Source: DATESZ01 sp035283845
GTDB taxonomy: Bacteria; Desulfobacterota; Syntrophia; Syntrophales; JACQWR01
Assembly: GCA_035283845.1 (NCBI GenBank)
Contig: DATESZ010000190.1
Span: 1-50,760 of the forward strand
Reading direction: 5' to 3'
DNA: 50,760 bases
Below, one piece after another: positions 9,401-17,164 of the stretch. Position 1 is the stretch's first letter. Every line of letters starts with the position of its first letter. The translations under genes and the position numbers were made by a program. The notes below the pieces were generated by a model that saw nothing but the letters and a program-made list of their open reading frames with translations, did no database searches and was not told where the DNA came from.

Positions 9401-12400
9401 GCCGCCGTTGCCATCATTGACCGTAACACCGGTGACGGTAACAGTCTTGTTGTTAATTCCCACGTTCTTGCCGACGAAGGCAAACGCGCCGCCGCTGAGC
9501 GTGTCGCCGGCGCCGGTAAACAAAGTGCCGCTGGTCACAACTGTCGTACCCGCCGCCGTGAGGCCGCCGTCGTAAGTCTTGGTGACGCTTGTGGTGCTCA
9601 GCGTGAGGGGCGCCCGGGTGATGTCTGCCGTTTGCGTGCCGCCGGTAAAGGTGTAGTTGGCGGCCAGACCTCCGTTTGTCCCGTTGCCAAGGGCAAGTGA
9701 GCCCAGCGTGACGGTCTTGGCAGTGCCCACGTTCTTGTTCGCTACCGTGCCGGCGCCGGTAAGGGTGAGGGTCTCGCTGCCGACCAGTGTGCCCAGGGTG
9801 AAGATGCCGGCCGCCACGTTCGCCGTGCCGTCGTAGGCGCGGCTGCCGGTCATGCTGACGGCGTAGGGGTTGATGGTGCCAGTGGTGTTGTCGGCATAGC
9901 TGACGTTGTAGTTGCCGCCGCTGTTGCCGTCATTTACCGTGACCCCAGTGGCGGTTACCGTCTTGTTGCCTATGCCCACGTTCTTGTCGGTGAAGGCAAA
10001 CGTGCCGCCGCTGAGCGTGTCGCCGGAAAACAACGTGCCGCTGGTGACAGCCGCCGTACCCGCCGCCGTGAGACCGCCGTCGTAAGTCTTTGTGACGCTC
10101 GTGGTGCTCAGCATGAGAGGCGCTTGCGTAATGTCCGCCGTTTGCGTGCCGCCGGTAAATGTATAGTTAGCGGCCAGGCCTCCGTTTGTCCCATTACCAA
10201 GGGTAAGGGAACCCAGCGTGACAGTCTTGGCAGTATCCACGTTCTTGTTTACCACCGTGCCCGCGCCGGTAAGGGTGAGGGTCTCGCTGCCGACCAGTGT
10301 GCCCAGGGTGAAGATGCCGGCCGTCACGTCCGCCATGCCGTCGTAGACGCGGCTGCCGGTCATGCTGACGGCGTAAGGGTTGATGGTGCCGGTGGTGTTG
10401 TCGGCATAGCTGACGTTGTAGTTGCCGCCGCTGTTGCCGTCGTTTACCGTGACCCCGGTGGCGGTTACCGTCTTGTTGCCTATGCCCACGTTCTTGTCGG
10501 TGAAGGCAAACGTGCCGCCGCTGAGCATATCGCCGGAAAACAACGTGCCGCTGGTGACAGCCGCCGTACCCGCCGCCGTGAGGCCGCCGTCGTAAGCCTT
10601 CGTGACGCTCGTGGTGCTCAGCGTGAGAGGCGCTTGCGTAATGTCCGCCGTTTGCGTGCCGCCGGTAAATGTATAGTTAGCGGCCAGGCCTCCGTTTGTT
10701 CCGTTGCCAAGGGCAAGGGAGCCCAGCGTGACGGTCTTGGCAGTGCCCACGTTCTTGTTCGCTACCGTGCCGGCGCCGGTAAGGGTGAGGGTCTCGCTGC
10801 CGACCAGTGTGCCCAGGGTGAAGATGCCGGCCGCCACGTTCGCCGTGCCGTCGTAGACGCGGCCGCCGGTCATGCTGACGGCGTAGGGGTTGATGGTCAG
10901 TGCGCCGTCAGCAAAAACGATGTCATAGCCCTGCTGGTGGGAGTAGTAGCCGGACGGGGTGATGGTGTAACTGCCGGCATTGATTGCCCCCTGCGAGGCG
11001 CCGCCGTAGCTGACCGTACCCATATATTTGGCCGGGTCGCACGCACCACTGGAACAGGTCTTGCCGTTGCCGCCACTGTAGGCGGTACTGTCGTATGTTT
11101 TTGAGCCATTGTTGGCCGTAACAGTGGCCGGGGTGAGAAACATCCTTAGCAGCGGATACGTTTCGCCAGCGTAAATGCGCCAGACGGCGGAGCTGCCGCC
11201 GGCATCGGCGATGTCCCAGTCATTGAACGTTCCAGGCGTCTTCATTTGGCTGGAATTCACTATCCGACTGAAGATATCGATGCCGCCAGCACTGCCATCA
11301 AACCCCACCAGGCTGCCGACAAACGTACTGTAGGAACTATTGATGTTACCATCATTATACCCCACCAGGCCGCCGACATTGTTGCCGTCGTTTAAGGTTA
11401 CCGTGCTTGTGCTGTAGGAATTGGTGATGACTGCGCTGCCGTTGCCATTGATGCCGGCAATATTTCCCCCCACCAGGCCGCCGACATCCTCTGTCCCGCT
11501 TACCGCACCCGTGCTATAGGAATTGTCGATTGTGGCATCACTAATCGTATCGCTGTAATTATATCCCACCAGACCGCCTACATAATTACCGTTGCCGGTA
11601 ACCGTGCCCGTGCTGTAGGAATTGCTGATCGTGGCGCCATTATACCCCGCCAGGCCGCCGACATTGGATTGGCCCGTGATAGTTACATCGACCAGCCCGA
11701 CATTCCGAACAACACCAGAGTTGTATCCAAATAGGCCGGCATAGCTGTTCGGAGAGTCGATATGCAGGCCGGTGATGGTGCGGCCAAGACCGTCGAAGAG
11801 GCCGGTGAAGGGCAAGGAGCCCCCACCAAAGCCACCCTCCGACACGCAGCCATCACAAAAGCTGCCCACCGGCACGAATCCCTCACCCGCATTCCAGTTC
11901 GATGTGCCGGTGGCAATGATGTTGTTGGCCAGCACATACTTATTTCCCAGCATGCCCTCGCTGCCCATGCCCTGCACACCATAGATGTCGGTCAACTGAT
12001 AGGGCGCATCGACGCCTTCGCCTCCGAGGGCGCGGATGAATGTGCCGCCCGTGATGCTGAAGTCGTTCGCCGTGAAGCCGGGCAGCGAGGCAGACACCTG
12101 ACTCCACTTGCCACCGCTCAGGGTGAATTTATTTACATTGACTGTGCCGGCGACATTTAAATCACCGGCAGCCCGGAGGTCCAGAGCTCCGGTGGTGGTT
12201 GCTACGGATTGATTAATGTTGATGTCGCCACTGCTGTTTATAGTTATCGTCCCACCGCCCGCAGTCAGTTTACCGACGGATATTGGCGCGGCTTGCGGAG
12301 AAATAGCATCGAGTACGCCCGTTTCGATTGTGATGCTGCCGGTACCTTGAGTCTTGAACTCTGCAGCAGAAATGTTGATTCCTGTAGCAGCATCACTTTC

Positions 12401-13996
12401 ATCTGAATCATTGCGGGTCTGCAACGTCAGGTCTCTGTTGTTTGCCAGTGTGACAGGCGAACTGAACGGACCAATGGCACTGATGCCGCCAGACGCTGCT
12501 AATATAATGTTTGTCGAGCTGCTTTGGCCTTCAATTTGTGACTGATAAATAGTCGTGGGATCTGAATCAAATAACAAGACAGAGCCCGGTGCAACATTAG
12601 GATAACCGGTAAAAGTCGTATTACTGTGTCCGGCGGTACCTCCACCATCGCCTGGCCCGGCCAAAATATCGATACTGGGCGGGTCAAGCAGCAGAGTTCC
12701 CGCTTCCCCCCGGGAAGCCTGCGTGTCAACCTTGGCGTTGAAATCAAGCCACCCCTTACCAGACGCCTCCACGAAGCCGCCATCGCCGCCGTTTGCCCCG
12801 CCCTGCGCAAATATGCCGCCGTACGCACGGGTGGCGTCGTTGGACCAAAGGATAACCTTGCCACCGTTGCCGTTATCCAAGGCATCAGCCTCGATGGTTG
12901 TGTCTTCCCCCATGTAAGTGGCTTCAGCATTCTGGACAGCGGGATTTTTACCCTGATAATCCCCGCCGACCAGGACGGCGCCGCCGCCGCTTTTGCCGGA
13001 GACGTCAATCCGGGCGTTATCGATCAGGCCAACGTGATTGCCGAGGATCCGGATATCACCGCCTTTGCCGTCATTGCCGGCAGCCGTGACTGTGCCGGAT
13101 ACCAGCGTGGTTCCTGACTCACTCTGAATTTTTATCTGCCCGCCCTGAGGGCCGTTCGCGCTGGTCGCGCTCCCGGCATCCAGGGTTGCGTTCTTGGATG
13201 CCTTGAAAAAGATTCTGCCGTTTTCCCCGACTACCGCGCTGTCCGCATTGACAATGCCTTGCTGCGATATCAGTCCGCCGTAAATCCCCACTTTGCCGCT
13301 CTGGGCAATAATCTGCCCGAGGTTCACCGCCTTGTTTTCCGGTGCGCTCAAGACGATGGAGATGTCGGGATCGAGGGAATCGACCAGTTGCACGCTATGG
13401 CCTGCCGCCAGGATCACGTCGCCCTGGGGAGAATTGATAATACCGCTGTTCTCGATATCCGGCGCGATCAGGTAAACCTTCCCGCCCCCGGGCGTCGTAA
13501 TGGTCCCCTGATTCTGAATGGGCCCGGCAATGGCTCCCGCGGTGAAGTTGTATTTCCCCGCCAGAAAATCCTGATTGCCGATGTTCAGCGTCGAAGCAAA
13601 GAATCCGTTCACGTCGATCCTGGCGCCCTGGCCGAAAAGCATGCCGTTGGGGTTAATGAGAAAAACCCGGCCGTTGGATTGCAGCAGGCCGAGAATCCGG
13701 GAGGGGTCCTGGCCGATGACCCGGTTCAGGACGGAGCTTGAGCCGCACTGCTGGATAAAGCGGACGGCCTCATTGTTATTGATCGAAAAGCCCTGCCAGT
13801 TGATGATCGAATTGGGGCTGTTGGTGATCGTGAGGTTGTTGCCCTGGGCATTAAAGCTTGCCTGTCCGTTCACTACCTGCTGCCCGGCAGGAAGGGCAAA
13901 AACATTGCCTGCGCTTAGGAAAATCAATGTAATTACAAAAACAAGCTTATTGGCTATCGGGAAAATTCTCCTTTTTCTGCACCGACTTGCTTTCAT
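6389..13996 (-). CDS. Giant TpsA-type filamentous haemagglutinin-like adhesin with YDG and GLUG repeats
   Basis: This 2535-aa exoprotein is predicted to cross the outer membrane through the TpsB encoded upstream. It starts with a long signal peptide (cleavage after GNVFA, about residue 34). The haemagglutination/TPS secretion domain follows (about 35-165), with the hallmark INPNGMLFG near residue 115. Next come FHA-type beta-helix sequence, a GLUG region (about 735-905, for example VGGLVGYNYSD), and 13 modules with YDG, YDS or YDR motifs (about 970-2040). A second beta-helix stretch and a very charged C-terminus ending VKNYCN complete it. The lone terminal Cys recalls TpsA proteins anchored by a C-terminal cysteine, but a Cys pair is absent. 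AAGGAG lies 6 bp before the ATG. The module array is nearly identical at DNA level, so recombination should change its length. Confidence 0.93.
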   Translation of the reverse strand: MKASRCRKRRIFPIANKLVFVITLIFLSAGNVFALPAGQQVVNGQASFNAQGNNLTITNSPNSIINWQGFSINNNEAVRFIQQCGSSSVLNRVIGQDPSRILGLLQSNGRVFLINPNGMLFGQGARIDVNGFFASTLNIGNQDFLAGKYNFTAGAIAGPIQNQGTITTPGGGKVYLIAPDIENSGIINSPQGDVILAAGHSVQLVDSLDPDISIVLSAPENKAVNLGQIIAQSGKVGIYGGLISQQGIVNADSAVVGENGRIFFKASKNATLDAGSATSANGPQGGQIKIQSESGTTLVSGTVTAAGNDGKGGDIRILGNHVGLIDNARIDVSGKSGGGAVLVGGDYQGKNPAVQNAEATYMGEDTTIEADALDNGNGGKVILWSNDATRAYGGIFAQGGANGGDGGFVEASGKGWLDFNAKVDTQASRGEAGTLLLDPPSIDILAGPGDGGGTAGHSNTTFTGYPNVAPGSVLLFDSDPTTIYQSQIEGQSSSTNIILAASGGISAIGPFSSPVTLANNRDLTLQTRNDSDESDAATGINISAAEFKTQGTGSITIETGVLDAISPQAAPISVGKLTAGGGTITINSSGDININQSVATTTGALDLRAAGDLNVAGTVNVNKFTLSGGKWSQVSASLPGFTANDFSITGGTFIRALGGEGVDAPYQLTDIYGVQGMGSEGMLGNKYVLANNIIATGTSNWNAGEGFVPVGSFCDGCVSEGGFGGGSLPFTGLFDGLGRTITGLHIDSPNSYAGLFGYNSGVVRNVGLVDVTITGQSNVGGLAGYNGATISNSYSTGTVTGNGNYVGGLVGYNYSDTISDATIDNSYSTGAVSGTEDVGGLVGGNIAGINGNGSAVITNSYSTSTVTLNDGNNVGGLVGYNDGNINSSYSTFVGSLVGFDGSAGGIDIFSRIVNSSQMKTPGTFNDWDIADAGGSSAVWRIYAGETYPLLRMFLTPATVTANNGSKTYDSTAYSGGNGKTCSSGACDPAKYMGTVSYGGASQGAINAGSYTITPSGYYSHQQGYDIVFADGALTINPYAVSMTGGRVYDGTANVAAGIFTLGTLVGSETLTLTGAGTVANKNVGTAKTVTLGSLALGNGTNGGLAANYTFTGGTQTADITQAPLTLSTTSVTKAYDGGLTAAGTAAVTSGTLFSGDMLSGGTFAFTDKNVGIGNKTVTATGVTVNDGNSGGNYNVSYADNTTGTINPYAVSMTGSRVYDGMADVTAGIFTLGTLVGSETLTLTGAGTVVNKNVDTAKTVTLGSLTLGNGTNGGLAANYTFTGGTQTADITQAPLMLSTTSVTKTYDGGLTAAGTAAVTSGTLFSGDTLSGGTFAFTDKNVGIGNKTVTATGVTVNDGNSGGNYNVSYADNTTGTINPYAVSMTGSRAYDGTANVAAGIFTLGTLVGSETLTLTGAGTVANKNVGTAKTVTLGSLALGNGTNGGLAANYTFTGGTQTADITRAPLTLSTTSVTKTYDGGLTAAGTTVVTSGTLFTGAGDTLSGGAFAFVGKNVGINNKTVTVTGVTVNDGNGGGNYNVSYANNTTSTINPYAVSLTGSRTYDGTVNVAAGAMTIGTLVGAETLTLAGTGTVANKNVATGKTVNVSGLSLGNRAGLASNYTFTGGTQTVDITARGLTVTATGVNKVYDGLTGATVTLADNRVAGDMLTTAYANAAYLDKNAAAGKTVNVSGITLTNTDAGNYTFNTTAATTADITARGLTVTATGVNKIYDGLTGATVTLADNRVAGDILTTAYASAAYLDKNAAAGKTVNVGGITLTNTDAGNYTFNTTAATMADITARGLIITAAANTKTYDGGITAAAAPTVSGIQGGTDTVSGLAEVYSDKNAATGKTLNVSAYTVNDDNGGNNYTVTTLAAADGVISKAPLTIAAAANTKTYDGGITAAAAPTVSGIQGGADTVSGLAEVYSDKNAATGKTLNVSAYTVNDDNGGNNYTVTTLAAANGVISKAPLTITAAANTKGYDRTTSAAATPSITSGSLAGDDTATLTEVYDSKIAGTGKTLKPEAVIADGNGGNNYQVTLVDDTTGVIAPGQIVSGMLDVAAGGKTIDFVVDGALFPDQAATDASGNYSVMFPLNSIPNNSALLAYVANDGSVKSASVYLSTGEDITNLLLSSSTVTASSGGGTMSNATLGDAKRTFASSDVPYSVSGTDLTLSPNFDFRTASGTTYAVNGNITTTNGAHYYDGPVILQGNAVISAGMGNIIFDGPVTGRGYNLTLDAGAAHDITLMNAGNDFSSVGITSGKDVSLRDAGALALNSSTVSRSLNAKAGGDITLNGLVTAGTGVTLNSGGAIINGMGSARSITAGSLDAEAVNGIGSGDPLMTGLNNLTALNTATNNIEIDNAGVLAVSGMRNLGTGNVILQNIGAITSGLATITASGGKVSIIAHSPLTIGSGGVYADGDISLEASPGSGADDLTIDGNLVSANGNISLKAGRSIVFGTGIGWSTPNGSIRLNDASPDASSNETATANTISSIMTAMGKIESSEKGEDEDERKKKTRESGEQTTDDKKTDDVKNYCN
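8072..8575 (-). repeat. Two tandem 252-bp repeats in the adhesin gene
   Basis: Units 8072-8323 and 8324-8575 each encode an 84-aa YDG module (TKTYDGGITAAAAPTVSGIQ) and differ at only a few bases. They lie next to the 249-bp pair and keep the reading frame. Confidence 0.85.
8598..9095 (-). repeat. Two tandem 249-bp repeats in the adhesin gene
   Basis: Units 8598-8846 and 8847-9095 start at the same AGACCTCTGG motif and each encode an 83-aa module containing NKVYDGLTGA or NKIYDGLTGA. Unit length is a multiple of three. Confidence 0.85.
9345..10880 (-). repeat. Three tandem repeats of about 510 bp in the adhesin gene
   Basis: Units 9345-9860 (516 bp, more diverged), 9861-10370 (510 bp) and 10371-10880 (510 bp) start at the same GCGTAGGGGT or GCGTAAGGGT position. 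Each encodes two YDG modules (170 aa). The last two are nearly identical, pointing to recent duplication or ongoing gene conversion. Confidence 0.88.
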
Positions 13997-14040
13997 GTCG
14001 AACTCCTTCAGGGAACCTCAATTCGAGGTAATTGTAAAAC

Positions 14041-14236
14041 TCTTCCCAAAATGTTCCCTCCACCCTAACCCTCCCCCGCCAGAGACTGTGTCATAATTCA
14101 TTTTTTTGTCATTTCGAGCGTAGCGAGAAATCTTAATGATTAATGAAATTAACATATTAAGATTCCTCACCTCCGTTCGGAATGACCCTTTCCCCTATTA
14201 CGACACTGTCTCCCAGGGGGGAAGGAAGGGGGGAAT
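14041..14236 (+). repeat. REP-like C/G-rich hairpin split by MITE copy 3, between tpsB and tpsA genes
   Basis: The C-rich arm (CCCTAACCCTCCCCCGCCA, ending 14081) and the G-rich arm (CCAGGGGGGAAGGAAGGGG, from 14213) are separated by the MITE. Without the MITE and one CCA they would form a hairpin with arms CCCCC and GGGGG. It lies in the 239-bp gap between the TpsB and TpsA genes, so it may weaken or uncouple their co-expression. Confidence 0.75.
14082..14212 (+). mobile_element. MITE-like inverted repeat, copy 3, full length with 3-bp target duplication
   Basis: It is 131 bp from GAGACTGTGTC to GACACTGTCTC (one base differs from the other right ends). CCA at 14079-14081 and CCA at 14213-14215 are direct repeats, as expected of a 3-bp target-site duplication. 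The insertion is in the loop of a C/G-rich hairpin. Confidence 0.9.
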
Positions 14237-15837
14237 TAAAACAATAAACTCGCTGACAAATGCCAGACGCTGCTCCATCGTGTCGTGTTTTCATCAGGGA
14301 TATCAACCACGAAGCCGCAATCAACGGAGAGGGATAATCTCTTGCCGTCGGTGATGCGCAAGCCGGGGCCAAAAGCGGCAATTCCCGTGTTTGCCGTATC
14401 GCCCGGCAAAGGGTCTCTGCGGGAAACATAACCCCGGTCGTAAAACATCAGTAATCGGGACTGAAAGGCCTTCACACCGAAAAACCTGCTCAGGTCAGGG
14501 GTATATAACTCGGCGCTCCCTGAATATCCCTTATCATTGGCGAACTCCCTCTCTGCAAAACCCCGGACCGTGCTTGCGCCGCCGATCCCGTACTGTTCGC
14601 CCGGCGCCAGCGGATCGTTGGTATATTGCCCGTTAACAAGCACACGCGCCTGCCAGTCAGCGCCAATGGCATAAGACAGATTTGCCCCGCAACGGAAAAT
14701 ATTATAACCCCGCGGGGCGCCGGCGCGAGCTTTTTCCATATCCGCGGCGGTGTCCCGGCCGTCCCAATTGCCCGGCAGATTCTGCAAATCCGTCAGATAA
14801 AAGCCCGCAGTGATTTTATCCATAGCCAGCGTCCCGGCGTACGTCAGGCTGACGGGGTGTACCGTCACATTATTGCCCAGTTGACTCCCCAGAAAATCCA
14901 CATCGTTTTCATAAGCGCGATAATCCAGACCCAGAATCAACTTATGCTCATAGTTGCCGATCCTGGTGAGATTCTGGTTATAATGTATCCCCAGGATTGT
15001 ACCTTTACCGCTCACGTTCATATTGGAGGAGGCGGCGCTGATGGTTCCGGAATCCACACTCGAATGAGCGCCGATCAGGTCTATGGATGACCCCAGTGAA
15101 TATAACGGCACCCGGTAGCCGAGGCTGTAAATACTGACGTGGTCCAGCTTTTCAGGAGACTTAATATATTGCAGTGTCAGGAGATGATCCCTGTTGAATA
15201 CATTGGCGTGCTGCAGGAGGACGCCCAGGCGTGTGGCGCCGGTTTGTTTGTCTCCCGTGTTATCCGCAGAGAAGCCTATCTTCCAGGGCGCCTCGTCTTT
15301 CACCGCGATATTCGCGTCGATTTCATTTTCCTTGACGCTGTTCAGCAATCGCAAATTGATCTTCTTGGCAGGGTTTTCATTGGCAATCTTGAGACTTCGG
15401 GACAGGGCATTGATATTGGGAGTCTCCCCCTGGTGAAGCGCCCGCAAGCTCCGGAGAATATTCGCCTGATCAAAATAACGGTTCCCCTCTATTATGATTT
15501 TCCCTAAGCGGTTCTCATAGACTTTCAGGCGCACGACACCGCTTTCCAGTTCCTGTTCCGGCAGCGTCACCATGACCATGGAAAAGCCGTGGTCGCGGTA
15601 GGATTGTTGAAGCGCATCCAAGGCTTCCTGCACGGCGCCAAAATCTCTACCCCTTCCGGTAAAGGGCGAAAGGATAGACTCCAGTTTGCCTGCGGAAAGA
15701 AGCGTATTCCCTTCCACCTGGTAACGCTTGATATCAAAACGGGGCGCTGTATCAGGCTTCTCTCCGGCAGCGAAAGCGGTTAAAGCCGTAAATATAAATA
15801 AAGCGCATAACAATGACTGTACGGATCGAATTCTCAT
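14236..15837 (-). CDS. TpsB outer-membrane transporter (ShlB/FhaC/HecB family)
   Basis: This 533-aa protein is the two-partner-secretion pore for the TpsA protein encoded 239 bp downstream. A signal peptide (LCALFIFTALTAFAAG) leads into two POTRA-type domains, about residues 30-110 (FDIKRYQVEGNTLLSAGKLE, then EALDALQQSYRDHGFSMV) and about 110-185. A 16-strand barrel region follows. The family's conserved VRGF motif is visible in IGGASTVRGFAE, and the protein ends in Phe, as outer-membrane barrels do. Length is normal (FhaC 554 aa). The ATG at 15837 has only a weak ribosome site (GTGAG). Regulation may involve the palindromes upstream at 15883-15904 and 15953-15983. Confidence 0.93.
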   Translation of the reverse strand: MRIRSVQSLLCALFIFTALTAFAAGEKPDTAPRFDIKRYQVEGNTLLSAGKLESILSPFTGRGRDFGAVQEALDALQQSYRDHGFSMVMVTLPEQELESGVVRLKVYENRLGKIIIEGNRYFDQANILRSLRALHQGETPNINALSRSLKIANENPAKKINLRLLNSVKENEIDANIAVKDEAPWKIGFSADNTGDKQTGATRLGVLLQHANVFNRDHLLTLQYIKSPEKLDHVSIYSLGYRVPLYSLGSSIDLIGAHSSVDSGTISAASSNMNVSGKGTILGIHYNQNLTRIGNYEHKLILGLDYRAYENDVDFLGSQLGNNVTVHPVSLTYAGTLAMDKITAGFYLTDLQNLPGNWDGRDTAADMEKARAGAPRGYNIFRCGANLSYAIGADWQARVLVNGQYTNDPLAPGEQYGIGGASTVRGFAEREFANDKGYSGSAELYTPDLSRFFGVKAFQSRLLMFYDRGYVSRRDPLPGDTANTGIAAFGPGLRITDGKRLSLSVDCGFVVDIPDENTTRWSSVWHLSASLLF

Positions 15838-16168
15838 ATGGGCTCACTTTACGGTAAATTTACATACGATTTTGTCTTATTGAAAGTAATATTCGAATTA
15901 CTTTTCTCAACCGATTTCATTGAACCCTCCGGAAGCCTAAATGAACCATGGCCAATTATTTAAATAACCATTTAAAATAATTGAAATTAAATTACCAATT
16001 TTGAAGCCTGCTGTCAACGGAAAGTTTTCACAGTGTCAGTTTTCTCTTTGTGATAAAATCTTGACATCCTCCGGGTGATCAATTAGCTTTGCCGAAAACT
16101 ACTAATGAGAGTCTTGGAAATTTTTTACAGGAATTGAAAAAACTGTTTCGCAACGATGGGGGGGTAAG
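15838..16168. promoter_or_regulatory. 331-bp AT-rich divergent intergenic region (tpsB / PTS genes) with two palindromes
   Basis: A perfect inverted repeat AAAGTAAT-ATTCGA-ATTACTTT lies at 15883-15904. A longer AT-rich hairpin lies at 15953-15983, with arms CAATTATTTAAAT and ATTTAAAATAATTG and loop AACC. Both are on the tpsB side. On the plus side TTGACA at 16061-16066 with TAGCTT 17 bp later is a possible but weak promoter for the PTS genes. Nothing coding was seen. Operator function for either palindrome is inference. Confidence 0.45.
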
Positions 16169-16579
16169 ATGATCGGGGTGCTCATTACAACTCATGGAAA
16201 CCTAGGCGGCGAATTGATAAAGGCGGTGGAGCTGATCAAAGGAACTCCAAAAGGCGTCCTGCATCTGTCGATGGACCAGACGAAGGGGGCGGAGGAGTTA
16301 AAAAAGGAAATTGCCACCGCTATAAAGAAACTGGACCAGGGGCAGGGGGTTTTGATTTTAACGGATCTTTTCGGCGGCACCCCGTCAAATATTTCCCTTT
16401 CTTTTCTAAAACAGGGCAAGGTAGAGGTGTTAACAGGCGTTAACCTCCCGATGTTGCTTAAGCTTTCCGAGATGCGGGAGGATATTCCCCTGAAGGATTA
16501 TGCCGTAAGCATAAAAGAATACGGTATGAAGAATATCTATCTGGCCAGTGAGATATTGAATAAGAAGTTGTCTGCTTGA
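16169..16579 (+). CDS. Mannose-type PTS EIIA component
   Basis: This 136-aa cytoplasmic phosphocarrier belongs to the mannose/fructose EIIA family. The phosphorylated histidine is His9 in LITTHGNLG, and the second signature, LTDLFGGTPSN, lies at about residues 65-75. The domain is complete. It would take phosphate from HPr, but no HPr or EI gene is in the window. The ATG at 16169 is preceded by GGGGGGG with 4-bp spacing. EIIB starts 7 bp after its stop. In many Desulfobacterota, mannose-type EIIA proteins are thought to act in regulation rather than sugar uptake; which applies here cannot be told from sequence. Confidence 0.92.
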   Translation: MIGVLITTHGNLGGELIKAVELIKGTPKGVLHLSMDQTKGAEELKKEIATAIKKLDQGQGVLILTDLFGGTPSNISLSFLKQGKVEVLTGVNLPMLLKLSEMREDIPLKDYAVSIKEYGMKNIYLASEILNKKLSA

Positions 16580-16586
16580 GTGGGTT

Positions 16587-17093
16587 ATGGACATAGCGCT
16601 TGTAAGAGTTGATAACCGGCTTATTCACGGCCAGATTTTGGAAGCGTGGGTTCCATACGTCAGTGCCTCATGTATTGTTGTCGTTGATGACGAGGTGGCG
16701 GGTGATTTTTTTCGAGAGACGGTAATCAGAATGGCTGTCCCGCGGGAAGTGGAAGTAATCATCAGCGGGGTGGAAGAGTTTGCCCGTAATTACACCTACA
16801 GCGTAGGCCATGGGAAAAAAGCAATTGTCATTTTCTCTTCTATTGCCGATGCCTTTAAGGCCTTTCACCTCGGTTTCAAATTCGCAAGGCTTAATCTTGG
16901 CAATGTCCATCATCTCCAGCATGAAGAGGACAAGGTGAGCTGTTCATCCTGTGTATTCCTGAATGACAGTGATATTCAGAACATCATCAGTCTGGCGGAT
17001 TCAGGAGGCGCCCAAATTGAAGTCAGGCGGATTCCCATGGAGGCGCCTGTGGATGTCAGGGATATTGTGAAGATGCCTTCGAGGACGACATAG
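16587..17093 (+). CDS. Mannose-type PTS EIIB component
   Basis: This 168-aa protein belongs to the EIIB-Man (sorbose-specific IIB) family and would receive phosphate from EIIA and pass it to the sugar. The active-site histidine is His14 in VDNRLIHGQI, the usual motif. The rest of the fold is recognisable from SCIVVVDDEVA and LNLGNVHH. It starts 7 bp after the EIIA stop, so the two are one transcription unit. A CSSC pair in DKVSCSSCVFLND is unusual but its meaning is unknown. Confidence 0.92.
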   Translation: MDIALVRVDNRLIHGQILEAWVPYVSASCIVVVDDEVAGDFFRETVIRMAVPREVEVIISGVEEFARNYTYSVGHGKKAIVIFSSIADAFKAFHLGFKFARLNLGNVHHLQHEEDKVSCSSCVFLNDSDIQNIISLADSGGAQIEVRRIPMEAPVDVRDIVKMPSRTT

Positions 17094-17164
17094 CCGTATT
17101 TTTTTAAATGCTCAGGTGGATAGATAGCAGGCAGTTAGCCTGTCGGGAATAAGAGGCAATCCCT

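Noticed and set aside
7980..10900. Regularly spaced repeats that could suggest a CRISPR or satellite array
   Set aside because: Units are 249-516 bp, coding, in frame and without spacers of unique sequence.
10124..11104. Long plus-strand open frame (326 aa) with repeated peptide blocks
   Set aside because: It is the antisense shadow of the 510-bp adhesin repeats; regular repeats without stops create it, and the minus-strand frame has all domain evidence.
16061..16089. Strong promoter for the PTS genes
   Set aside because: TTGACA is perfect but the -10 position reads TAGCTT; kept only as a weak candidate within the intergenic entry.
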